Assembly: GCF_003350925.1 (NCBI RefSeq)
Contig: NZ_KZ857181.1
Span: 124,001-188,000, forward strand
Direction: 5' to 3'
Source: Dyella tabacisoli
GTDB lineage: Bacteria; Pseudomonadota; Gammaproteobacteria; Xanthomonadales; Rhodanobacteraceae
Length of the DNA: 64,000 nt
A program made the translations under genes and the position numbers. The notes below the pieces were generated by a model. That model did no database searches and was not told the DNA's origin. It worked only from the letters and a program-made list of their open reading frames with translations. This document shows positions 21,501 through 28,450 of this stretch, in pieces (within the stretch, counting starts at the first letter, position 1; every line of letters begins with the position of its first letter).

Positions 21501-21907
21501 TGCGCAATCTCGCCGAAAACGGACGCCCGGAAATTCAGCCGCTGTTTGCGCAAGAGCATCAGTATCTGCAGGAAAGACTGGCCTCGGAAAGCTTTCCCTG
21601 CCGGGTACGGCGACTATCGCGGGTATGCGCCGAACTCGGCGTGGAAGTGATCGACTTGCTCAAGATCGACGTGCAAAAAGCCGAGCTGGAAGTTTTGCAC
21701 GGTATCGACGACACCGACTGGCCACGTATCCGGCAGCTTGTTATCGAGGTGCATGATATCGACGGGCAATTGCAGAAAATTACCGACCTTCTGCGGGCGC
21801 GCGACTATGTCGTCCGAGTGGGAGAACAAGCACCGATTCATCGCGGTTCGGTGGTGCGCTTCGTCTATGCGATCCAGGGCGGTGCGGGAGCCTCCACAGC
21901 AGCATGA
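18518..21907 (+). CDS. NRPS: truncated C, A (predicted proline), T, FkbM-type methyltransferase
   Basis: An 1129-residue protein. Residues about 45-230 resemble the C-terminal half of a condensation domain without the HHxxxDG half. The adenylation domain (about 245-760) has [11 protein letters not shown] and a hand-read code DVQFIAQVVK, very close to the proline code DVQLIAHVVK. A carrier domain follows ([10 protein letters not shown], Ser near 800), then an FkbM-family SAM-dependent methyltransferase with VDVGANIGLF near 907 and LLKIDVQKAELEVL near 1050. FkbM enzymes are usually O-methyltransferases, so its target is unclear; a hydroxylated prolyl unit or carboxylate are options. GGAGG precedes the ATG. 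The downstream condensation gene overlaps by ATGA. It probably loads and modifies a proline unit for the pathway. Confidence 0.93.
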   Translation: MPTAAVDERAQAHSFSIFQPPPNEASLPFARTRSRAYSSKRASLSLKLPADAVAALNGLAAPRAAALAAAVACVLYHYSNEQRLCVGTAPPAGSPPNALPLLLLVDPHMPLAALLDAATTALTAAGHHADITFDELLDLLGLADITHRNPLFSVAVRDAHEQAPLSESRCDVVLTCTGSDDCVLEADYSSRLISPDTVERFCNHVARVLAAFDTPSLTIKSVDYLQREERATLLTLGQGELQAWPSSLTVLDLFARQVAANADMPALYLCDSDERWWTYRDLDQISDRYAHALQARGARRGDRIGLCLQIGPEQLMWLLAILKCGSVVVPIDVTFPRYRIENIVLNSELADVIAENSLVELLPEGTRTFMTDGFRPDSETNRFQSPELSGEDPVYLLYTSGSTGRPKGVLMPHRSLANLVSWQNTQTAAAGKRTFHRTSLTFDVSFQEIFATLCFGGALVIADEAERGNISEWPEIFQRQRISRVFLPVIALHQFAEFSGAPLPDLEDLIVAGEALRITPSVMRLFRVLDARLINQYGPTESHVVTSHIMEGSSAGWPMLPPIGRPILNAHILVLTASGQPAPIGVLGEIYIAGPQLALGYFGQETLTSERFCELELAGLHSGQQPRTRAYRTGDYGRFTADGTIEFAGRRDEQVKLRGYRIELGELENMLASIPGVKHAAATLWTDDRGESLLAAYVVCERDDAPADTHIRQILKEKLPDYMVPSVSNLIRIDAIPLTATGKVDRRSLPRPASLDDALGNIPALTRADSVAETIKTIWARRLRVSYIDPQLGFLDLGGHSLLAIQIISEINERLGTAVPLPELLRGPNLTRFTAVVERFAGEHGDSADSAANGTEADATSGVRLPNGMLVFAPYPPEAHYLYSDIYEYKTYDQYGIRYSANASIVDVGANIGLFSLYALEHAPGSRVIAIEPVPQLWTQLRRNVAAYGERVVSVNLALGERDYTGELTYYPATPGMSSLHPDMTEERALLGTILRNLAENGRPEIQPLFAQEHQYLQERLASESFPCRVRRLSRVCAELGVEVIDLLKIDVQKAELEVLHGIDDTDWPRIRQLVIEVHDIDGQLQKITDLLRARDYVVRVGEQAPIHRGSVVRFVYAIQGGAGASTAA

Positions 21908-23340
21908 GGATGCTGCCGACGCAACGCGCGCTGTGGCGTCTTGATCGAACGCTGAGCGATCCAAGCGTGCTCAACCTCGCTTTCGGACTGCTGCTCGACG
22001 GACCGTTCAATGTCCAGGCCATGGAATGGACTTTGCAAGAACTCGTGCGGCGGCACGAGCCGCTGCGCACGAACTATTCCGGGCCGGCCGGCTTTCCCGT
22101 GGCAGAAGTCGTATCCGATGTGCGGCTAGAGCTTGAGTATGCGGATCTCTCCCATCTTGCGCAGGAAACCCGCACGGCCGAATTGGCCCGCAGCTTCCGC
22201 GAAGCGGCAACTCGCCGGATCGATACTCCGCCGCTGCTGCGTGCCGGATGCGTGCTGCTGGAACCCGACTTGCACCTGCTGCTGCTCACGTTCAACCATC
22301 TCGGTGTCGACGGCTGGGCGCTGGAACTGCTGGGCCACGAGGCCGAACAACTGTATAGCGCGCGTCTCGCACGAGCCGATTCGCCATTGGCCCCGCTGCC
22401 ACCTGATCCCTTGGAGACGATTGAACGCGACTGGCTGGTCTGGCGCCAAGGCCCGCGCGCGCAAACCGAACTCGCCCAGAAACGTCGCGAACTAGGAAGA
22501 CTCGATACACGCGCCGTACATCCGTTCGGCGTCCCGGCTGAAAATACGCAAAGCATGCGCCGCCGCGTACTCGGTATCCCACCCCAGGCCCTGGCTAACT
22601 GGCGCACAGCCGGTGCGCGAATCGGCTCCACGCTGTTTCCCGGCATCATCGCCGCTGTGGCGTTTGCGATCTGCCGGCAGCTTCAAATTCCCGAAGTCGT
22701 GATTGGCATCTTGATTGCCAATCGCCACAGCTCAGCCGCGCAACGCGTACTCGGCGCGCACTATGGCGCAACTTTCTTACGGCTTGCCGCGGCAGCCGGA
22801 ACCTCGCTCACGGACGTTATGAGCCAGGCGACCGAGGGCATCCTGGAGGCAACCTCGCACCGTCTCGATATCGATACGCTGGCCGAACTGGTCGGGGAAT
22901 GCGCGGGGGCGAGCAAACCACTGGTTCCCAGTTGCATGGTCGTCATGGACCGCTATCCCATGCATCGTTTTGCCGTAGAGGATGTACAAGTCAGTCCGAT
23001 CAGCACTCTGGCCACCTACGCGGACCAGCTTCATGCCGACATGGACATGCCCACCTCGCCCGCTGGGGACTTCATCGTCTTTCTGCGGCAATTCGCCGAT
23101 ACGGCCGGCGTTACCGTCTTTTGGAAACCCGAGCGCATCGTCGATATCGAGCCGTTGATCGCCGATATCGCCGGGGTGATCGAAGATCTCGGTGGCGCCC
23201 TGGAGCCCGCTTCCTGCTCGCCCATGATCGCCGGGAGCAATGCCTCGACGTACGCTCTTGCCCATGATGGTTGGAAAGCCACTGTCCCTGCGGTTGACGC
23301 ACTCAGCCCGCTCCCTTTGCTCGGATCAACTTACCGCTAA
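21904..23340 (+). CDS. Stand-alone NRPS condensation-domain protein
   Basis: A 478-residue free-standing condensation domain. The LPTQRALWRLD start, RRHEPLRTNY, and FNHLGVDGWAL (near residue 131) match C-domain core motifs C1-C3. In the HHxxxDG motif the first His is Asn, but the second, catalytic His and the Asp-Gly are kept, so it may be active. Its start overlaps the stop of the A-T-methyltransferase gene by ATGA, so the two products are coupled and probably partner. It could join the prolyl unit to the next carrier-bound residue, filling the gap left by the truncated C region of its neighbour. An ester-forming role is also possible. Confidence 0.9.
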   Translation: MRMLPTQRALWRLDRTLSDPSVLNLAFGLLLDGPFNVQAMEWTLQELVRRHEPLRTNYSGPAGFPVAEVVSDVRLELEYADLSHLAQETRTAELARSFREAATRRIDTPPLLRAGCVLLEPDLHLLLLTFNHLGVDGWALELLGHEAEQLYSARLARADSPLAPLPPDPLETIERDWLVWRQGPRAQTELAQKRRELGRLDTRAVHPFGVPAENTQSMRRRVLGIPPQALANWRTAGARIGSTLFPGIIAAVAFAICRQLQIPEVVIGILIANRHSSAAQRVLGAHYGATFLRLAAAAGTSLTDVMSQATEGILEATSHRLDIDTLAELVGECAGASKPLVPSCMVVMDRYPMHRFAVEDVQVSPISTLATYADQLHADMDMPTSPAGDFIVFLRQFADTAGVTVFWKPERIVDIEPLIADIAGVIEDLGGALEPASCSPMIAGSNASTYALAHDGWKATVPAVDALSPLPLLGSTYR

Positions 23341-23978
23341 AGTTTTGACGCTAAATCCCGCTAGACGCGCCGGCTGCGTTCTTCACGGCAGTCATTCAGG
23401 GGCATCTCGAAAACCTCATACCCGACGCCGCCAAGCGCGTCCGACCGGGCGATCCATTGCATGTCCTGAATCGGCAAATTGTCCACTTCGTAGACAATTT
23501 CTTCATCTACGTGTCGGCACGATGCATTTTTACATCAAAGTGAAAAAGCCGCCGTGTTATGTGAGCAGGTAGAGATTTGAGGCTCGGCATATTGCATATC
23601 TTGGGGGGAACAAGTCCCCGGCCAGTCTCATATCCGCACAAGATCGGAAATTCTTCACAAACAGGCTCAGAACAAGTACTGCACGGCGGAATTTAATATG
23701 GGAATGTCATGCGGGCGGAAACCGGCGAAAGCCGGGCGATGTAAGCAAGATGGGCAGCAAAAAGCCAATTACGCCGTATTGTGGCGACTGCGGGTCGAGG
23801 CAGGGTTGCTCAAGCTTGAATGTTATGCACTTAGATTGGTGCTGTTGAGCAGACGAATACTACTTCGATAAATCGCCTACATCCCCACCACGCCCCTCTG
23901 TTTGAGCCTAGCTTACGCACAGCTTGCGCGCTGCCGTTCGTGTTATACTATGTTTAACAGGGTCCGGTAGCCGCCAAC
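23341..23978. other. Intergenic region with inverted repeats and possible gene remnants
   Basis: About 640 bases with no convincing gene. An 8-base perfect inverted repeat (AAATTGTC, 9-base loop, GACAATTT) at 23476-23500 lies 136 bases after the condensation gene and could be a weak terminator, though its stem is AT-rich. From about 23381 to 23550 one plus frame reads like coding sequence without a start (including HLENLIPDAAKRV and QIVHFVDNFFIYVS) and may be a decayed gene. A 5-base CCGGC-GAAA-GCCGG hairpin lies at 23722-23735. A 32-codon cysteine-rich ORF (23750-23848) is too short to judge. A TATACT box near 23945 may be the -10 of the next gene. Confidence 0.5.
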
Positions 23979-24302
23979 GTGTCTTCAAAGTCTCGACCAA
24001 TCACCGCAGTGCGGTATACGCCTGAATTCCGCAAGCAGGTTCTGACCAAGCTGGCTGAAGGTCAGATATCGCTTCGTCAGGCATCCAGGGAATTCGGAGT
24101 CAGCCTTCCGACCTTAATCAAGTGGCGCAAGGAAAACGATGCTCCGGCGAGTACTGTCCGCCATGAGCCGTCGACCGGCGCCGATGCTTCGCTGGTGTCC
24201 GAAGTTACGCATCTGAGGCAGGAAATTGCTCGGCTGCGGGAAGAACGCGACTATCTGCGGCGCGGTATCGCTTATCTGGCTGGCGTCCCCATCAAAGAGT
24301 AA
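23979..24302 (+). CDS. Orphan IS3/IS911-type transposase OrfA-like helix-turn-helix protein
   Basis: A 107-residue protein with the N-terminal helix-turn-helix of IS3-family OrfA proteins (YTPEFRKQVLTKLAEG, then QASREFGVSLPTLIKWRKE) and a C-terminal leucine-zipper-like coiled coil (LVSEVTHLRQEIARLREE). In a complete IS3 element an OrfB integrase with a DDE domain would follow by frameshift. Here only 28 bases separate its stop from a converging gene and no OrfB is seen. It is therefore a remnant of an insertion sequence, or an OrfA-like protein kept for DNA binding. The start is GTG. Terminal inverted repeats were not found by eye. Confidence 0.8.
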   Translation: MSSKSRPITAVRYTPEFRKQVLTKLAEGQISLRQASREFGVSLPTLIKWRKENDAPASTVRHEPSTGADASLVSEVTHLRQEIARLREERDYLRRGIAYLAGVPIKE

Positions 24303-24330
24303 TGCCGCTCGACAGCCTTCTGCGCGATCT

Positions 24331-25110
24331 TCAATAAACGGTATCTGCTGTGCGCCCGAGTCGGTTGCGCACCCGCCAGATATCAGGGAAGAATTTGCGC
24401 CCTGCCCGACGCTCCAGGTAGCTCACGCCCGAAGTTCCTCCCGTTCCCATATGGTCGCCGATCTGGCGATAGACCATGAGAGCGTGCCGCTGCCTCCACA
24501 GCGCAAAGGCCTGATCGTGATCCAGCATGGCTTCGCAGAGATCTTTCAGTACTTCGTAGTCGCGCCTGGGTTCGCCGGTTTTCTCCTTCCCGATATAGAT
24601 TTCGTACAGCGAATCGTCGCGGCGTCGTGCAGAGTGCTCACTGGCATCCAGCGGCATGGCCAACCCTGTCCTGCGCACGCATTCGCATAGAGCACTCCAC
24701 AAGTCGCGCTCTTCAAGCGCGCCGATCCCCTTGCCTGGCTGACCGGTGGACAATGACTCTATCAATGCGAACTGGGTCGACTCCGCTGCCGAAGATGAGC
24801 CCAGGCTTTCGCGGATCATGGCGAAATCACACGGATCCATGCGCTCGATGAGAACGGCCTGTCCCAACATGAGATTCTCTATGTCATGGGCACGCCGCAG
24901 AGCCCGCAGTGCGTCAAGGGTCGCCCCCTTGTCCAGCGCCGCTATGGCGATCCTCAGCTCCACCAGCACCAGCTTGAACCACAGCTCATAGACCTGGTGG
25001 ACCACGATGAACGTGAGTTCGGCCCGAACCACAGGTGTACGTAGCTTCTGCAGTTCCAGGAGCTCAGGTACCTGGATGTATTCCGCATAACTTGGCGCAG
25101 GCACGATCAT
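24331..25110 (-). CDS. Tryptophan 2,3-dioxygenase family haem protein
   Basis: A 259-residue member of the tryptophan 2,3-dioxygenase family. FIVVHQVYELWFKL carries the distal active-site His (H38), WRQRHALMVYRQIG the proximal haem His (H209), and GTGGTSGVSYL the substrate-loop signature, followed by FFPDIWRVRN. R100 in the FAMIRESLG segment matches the carboxylate-binding Arg. Classical members open the indole ring of tryptophan to N-formylkynurenine; relatives in biosynthetic clusters hydroxylate or cleave indoles or tyrosine. It is transcribed away from panD and lies between NRPS tailoring genes, so it may make a kynurenine-type precursor for an unassigned A domain. The substrate is not fixed by the sequence. 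Confidence 0.88.
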   Translation of the reverse strand: MIVPAPSYAEYIQVPELLELQKLRTPVVRAELTFIVVHQVYELWFKLVLVELRIAIAALDKGATLDALRALRRAHDIENLMLGQAVLIERMDPCDFAMIRESLGSSSAAESTQFALIESLSTGQPGKGIGALEERDLWSALCECVRRTGLAMPLDASEHSARRRDDSLYEIYIGKEKTGEPRRDYEVLKDLCEAMLDHDQAFALWRQRHALMVYRQIGDHMGTGGTSGVSYLERRAGRKFFPDIWRVRNRLGRTADTVY

Positions 25111-25340
25111 CGGCGGGAGCCTCGCCCGACTGCCTCCAGCGGAAATTTTCGCTGGCTCCCAACCCCTCTCCGCATCAGCGTCGCAACCGCCAACTCGTCT
25201 TGCATGCCGATTCCATTAGTAACCACCGGATGACGCGATAACATATCATCTTTATCATGCTAAAGTTCAATATATAGCGATAAACTATACAAGCCAACCA
25301 ACCAGACGCCACGGACTCAAGGCAAGATGAGAATAGGCCG
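25111..25340. promoter_or_regulatory. Divergent promoter region between the dioxygenase and panD genes
   Basis: A 230-base gap between two divergent genes. The stretch 25231-25300 is much richer in A and T than its surroundings. It holds an inverted repeat GATAA-N10-TTATC at 25237-25256, and the 10-mer GTTCAATATA (25265-25274) that also occurs upstream of the SyrP-like gene at 13389-13398. No strong -35/-10 pair could be chosen by eye. Confidence 0.4.
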
Positions 25341-25775
25341 ATGAACTACCCGATGATGATCGCGAAGCTGCACGGCATCCGCGTAACCGGCGCGGAGCTC
25401 CATTACGAAGGCTCTATCGCGATTGATCCGCGTTACTGCGATCGCGCCGGGTTACTACCGCTGCAGTTCGTAGAGGTATGGAACAAGTCTTCCGGGGCAC
25501 GTATCAGCACGTACATCATCCATGGAGAGCCCGGCTCACAATGCTGCGTACTCAATGGTGCCGCCGCGCGCACATGTCAGGTCGGCGACGAGCTGATTAT
25601 CGCTGCGCGGGCGGAAATCAACGCAGATGCGCTCGAACATATCCGATCCCGAGTACTGCTGTTCGATGAGAACAACCGCGTTACCGAGATGCTCGAATAC
25701 GGTTTGCGGTGCGGTGCCGGCGGCCTGTGGCGAGCGGTGCGCCTGCCGGAAGAACGGACCCATGTCGTTCCGTAG
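25341..25775 (+). CDS. panD: Aspartate 1-decarboxylase (PanD), beta-alanine supply
   Basis: A 144-residue pyruvoyl-dependent aspartate 1-decarboxylase. The self-cleavage site Gly24-Ser25 is present in LHYEGSIAID, and K9, R54, T57, Y58 and N72 fall at the same numbers as in the E. coli enzyme; NGAAA is conserved too. It converts L-aspartate to beta-alanine. In primary metabolism this feeds pantothenate, but panD then usually sits with panB and panC. Here it lies alone among NRPS tailoring genes, and the first A domain of the three-module synthetase carries a beta-alanine-like code, so it is probably a dedicated precursor gene. It converges on the second CmlA-like gene with a 24-base gap. Confidence 0.93.
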   Translation: MNYPMMIAKLHGIRVTGAELHYEGSIAIDPRYCDRAGLLPLQFVEVWNKSSGARISTYIIHGEPGSQCCVLNGAAARTCQVGDELIIAARAEINADALEHIRSRVLLFDENNRVTEMLEYGLRCGAGGLWRAVRLPEERTHVVP

Positions 25776-25799
25776 CGCGGCTGGAATTTCCGTCCACTC

Positions 25800-27443
25800 T
25801 TAAAACATCATCTCTCGACATCCGTTGAGCCGCTCGCACGGGATGGCAGCCGAGCGGCAGCGCTCCACGAACTTGTCGGACTCGATGATCTGTTTGCTAT
25901 CGGGTGTATAAATCAAATCCAAGTGATATCTGAACCAGGGCTCCTGCCCCATGGCGTAGACGAATGCTCTCGTACTGCCCAGCTCCTCCAGCAAGGCCCA
26001 GGCCCGATCGCAATCGGACCCGTTGGAACGCCTTGATTCGTCGTCCTTGCGGCTAATGGCATTGGTGAGGTACGGGCCATACATCCAGGTAAGCGGCGCA
26101 CCTTGGCATTCCATGCCAATGAAGAGCGTTTCCACTTTACCCAAGCGCTCTACGACACGTCGGTAAAGCATCCGGTCCAGGCAATTGGAGTCCGCCAGGA
26201 ACGCCATCCGACGCCCCTTGAGATTCACGTACATGCCGTGCTTACTGTTTATGCTCAGGGCCGCGTGCTCTCCGTAGAACGGAAGGCTCACGATATAGCC
26301 ATCGTCGAAAGTTACCCGATCGAGCGGGTCCATGACGTCCACATTATTGAAACCCAGGCTCTTCAATGCCAGTTTCATGGAAGGGTCGGCAATCGTATTC
26401 GCGTTGTTCCGCGGCACCAGAATCCTGCCGATCCGGTCTCGTATCTGCAAAAGCACCTCGGGCGAAAAATGATCGTGGTGGTTATGCGTCAGAAAGACAT
26501 AGTCGATGAAATCCGGTAAATCATTGAAAACCAACTTGTCCCCGGACTCCTCGTCCCATGCGAAAAGCGGGTCGATCAAAATGGACACGGTCGAGGTTTG
26601 CAAAAGCACGCAGGCATGACCGAAATAGCGCAGCCGCACGTCATCGCCGCGATACTGTGGCGCGTTTCGGACAGGGGCATGCGGCGTGAAGAATTCGCGA
26701 AAGCGTGCCTCTGATGCAGGCTCAATCCCCAAGCTTTCGACGAGTTCCGCGAACGCTGTAGGCCGCACGCGGCTCCCTGCAAGCAGGCTCAGAGAGCCGG
26801 CGGCAAAAGGGGTCGGTACGATAAAGCGTTCCGCCTCGTCCACTCGGGGCGTATTCAGAAAGAATTTTCGCTGCTCGTCTCTGGTTCGAGAGAATGCGAG
26901 TGCCTGGGTATCGATACCACTCAAGTCGCTATCGTAGAGAAGCTCCTCGATAACCCGCAGCGTCGGATGATTGTTGAGATCGTAAGTGATCTCCAATGCT
27001 CCGGCCAACGCCGGCGGCAACGATTCATAGAGATGATCGATGTTGGCGCCCGTAGCCGTAGCCTGCAGTTGCCGGTCGAAATTGAGCAGGTCTTCGGCAA
27101 ACCGTATCAGCGACGCGCAACGCGCCGTCATCTCCTGCACCAACGCCCGAACAGCCGGCAAATCGTTTTTTCTGAGATGGACGAACGAACCGCCCATGAG
27201 CGTCGAGTCGCTGGTGGCAACCTCATGCACGGCGGGACTGGCAATGAACGAGCGCAGCAGCGGAAGCTGCCGAAAAGTCACGTTCAAGGCCCGCTGTACC
27301 GGGGAGACGAGATGCGACCACGCATACCATTTGCTGCACAAGGGTTCGATCTTCGTACTGGCTGCTAAATAGAGCTGCTGGTCATTACCGTTACGCACTC
27401 GCAACGCTCCCGGCCGTGCCTCGAAGGTGACTTGATTCTGCAC
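25800..27443 (-). CDS. CmlA-like diiron beta-hydroxylase with metallo-beta-lactamase fold (copy 2)
   Basis: A 547-residue paralogue of the protein at 13438-15051, collinear over its whole length. The metal motif is H320-N-H322-H-D324-H325, with Glu392 in YGEH and Asp418 at the same 72 and 26 residue gaps as in copy 1 and, as I recall, CmlA. Shared blocks include KWYAWSHL, YDLNNHP, RYFGHACVL, PRNNA and YAMGQEPW. The likely reaction is O2-dependent beta-hydroxylation of an aminoacyl group on a carrier domain. Two copies suggest two different residues, or one active and one accessory enzyme. The start is GTG without a clear ribosome binding site, so the N-terminus is less certain. Confidence 0.87.
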   Translation of the reverse strand: MQNQVTFEARPGALRVRNGNDQQLYLAASTKIEPLCSKWYAWSHLVSPVQRALNVTFRQLPLLRSFIASPAVHEVATSDSTLMGGSFVHLRKNDLPAVRALVQEMTARCASLIRFAEDLLNFDRQLQATATGANIDHLYESLPPALAGALEITYDLNNHPTLRVIEELLYDSDLSGIDTQALAFSRTRDEQRKFFLNTPRVDEAERFIVPTPFAAGSLSLLAGSRVRPTAFAELVESLGIEPASEARFREFFTPHAPVRNAPQYRGDDVRLRYFGHACVLLQTSTVSILIDPLFAWDEESGDKLVFNDLPDFIDYVFLTHNHHDHFSPEVLLQIRDRIGRILVPRNNANTIADPSMKLALKSLGFNNVDVMDPLDRVTFDDGYIVSLPFYGEHAALSINSKHGMYVNLKGRRMAFLADSNCLDRMLYRRVVERLGKVETLFIGMECQGAPLTWMYGPYLTNAISRKDDESRRSNGSDCDRAWALLEELGSTRAFVYAMGQEPWFRYHLDLIYTPDSKQIIESDKFVERCRSAAIPCERLNGCREMMF

Positions 27444-27520
27444 TCGTCACTATATCGATGAAGTGCCAAGAACTGTCAACCGTCTCCGTCACACGATGGG
27501 CGTTCCCCCAGCGCTTACGC

Positions 27521-28414
27521 TCAATCCCCGCTACTCATACAGCCACAGCTCCCCCCGTCGGCAAAGGCATAATTGCCCGAAACGATGCATTTCCAATTGT
27601 GGTCAATCAGCAATGACGTTTCGATCAGGCCATGTTTCTGATGAATATATTTCGTGTTGATGCGCGCGTCGAAACGCTTTTGCACCGGATCTTTCTCGTG
27701 CGGCAAATGAATGGACGCCACCTGGCGAAGCACTCGAAAAGTGCAACCGAGCTGATAAAGTCGAAGACCCAATTCGTTGTCCTCGCCGCCCCAGCGATTA
27801 AACCATTCGTCAAATCCACCCACATGCCTAAGACTCTGCGTAGGCACTGAAACATGGCCTCCCCAGAAAATCAGCCAGGGCGCCGCCATTCTTGCCAAGT
27901 CAAAATCGATCTCTCGCAGATACGATGTTCTGCTGTCGAATGTTTCTTCAACGGCACCCAGCTTGTGCAGGGCCACGTCCACTTCGTCGTTCATGACTTG
28001 GCGCAGGGTGTCCTCGCATTTATTGCTGTAGTCGTTCACGCCATACGAAGTTCCGATCAGTACGAGCGCGTCTTCACGCGTCTGGTATTGCATATGCAGC
28101 GCAAGCAATTGCGAAGAAATCACGATACCGGCGTCCAGGAATAGCACCGTGTCGAAATAAGCATGACGTATGCCGATGTTTCTCGCGGCTGCGACTCGAA
28201 ACCCCTCGTCAGACTGAAAAAAATAGCTCACATCGAGACGACTCTTATATTTTGAAACCAGTAGATCGGTCCCGTCCGATGAGCCGTCGTCGACCACGAT
28301 GACTTCAAATAAAGTGCGGTCCAGACTCTGTGTGCAGATGGAATCCAAGGTCCGCGCCAATAAGTCTTTGCAGTTGTATGTCGGAATAATGACCGTGATG
28401 CCTTGGTTTTTCAT
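27521..28414 (-). CDS. Family 2 glycosyltransferase
   Basis: A 297-residue GT-A fold glycosyltransferase. ITVIIPTYN at the start, VDDGSSDGTD (D42, D43) and FLDAG (D94) form the nucleotide-sugar and metal site; GGFDEWFNRWGGEDNELGLRL-type sequence near residue 200 matches the C-terminal region found in galactosyl and chondroitin-type transferases. No membrane segment is evident, so it should be cytoplasmic. GAGG lies just before the ATG. It sits 77 bases beyond the second CmlA-like gene and may end the NRPS cluster, glycosylating the peptide at a hydroxyl made by one of the hydroxylases. A role in surface polysaccharide is equally possible. Confidence 0.88.
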   Translation of the reverse strand: MKNQGITVIIPTYNCKDLLARTLDSICTQSLDRTLFEVIVVDDGSSDGTDLLVSKYKSRLDVSYFFQSDEGFRVAAARNIGIRHAYFDTVLFLDAGIVISSQLLALHMQYQTREDALVLIGTSYGVNDYSNKCEDTLRQVMNDEVDVALHKLGAVEETFDSRTSYLREIDFDLARMAAPWLIFWGGHVSVPTQSLRHVGGFDEWFNRWGGEDNELGLRLYQLGCTFRVLRQVASIHLPHEKDPVQKRFDARINTKYIHQKHGLIETSLLIDHNWKCIVSGNYAFADGGSCGCMSSGD

Positions 28415-28450
28415 ATGACCTCAGCAGAAGCATGGCAAAACGAGACGTGT

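Noticed and set aside
23240-23572. 110-codon plus-strand ORF overlapping the end of the condensation gene
   Set aside because: It overlaps a certain coding region in another frame and its translation is Arg/Pro-rich without features.
23700-23760. Hairpin with GAAA loop as a group II intron domain V or structured RNA
   Set aside because: Only one 5-base stem is visible; conserved bulge and catalytic triad are not, and no intron-encoded protein is nearby.
23750-23848. 32-codon cysteine-rich ORF as a possible peptide precursor
   Set aside because: Too short, no processing or maturation genes nearby and no clear ribosome binding site.
24226-24690. 154-codon plus-strand ORF overlapping the OrfA and dioxygenase genes
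   Set aside because: No start signal or family features; it runs antisense to the well-supported tryptophan dioxygenase-family gene.
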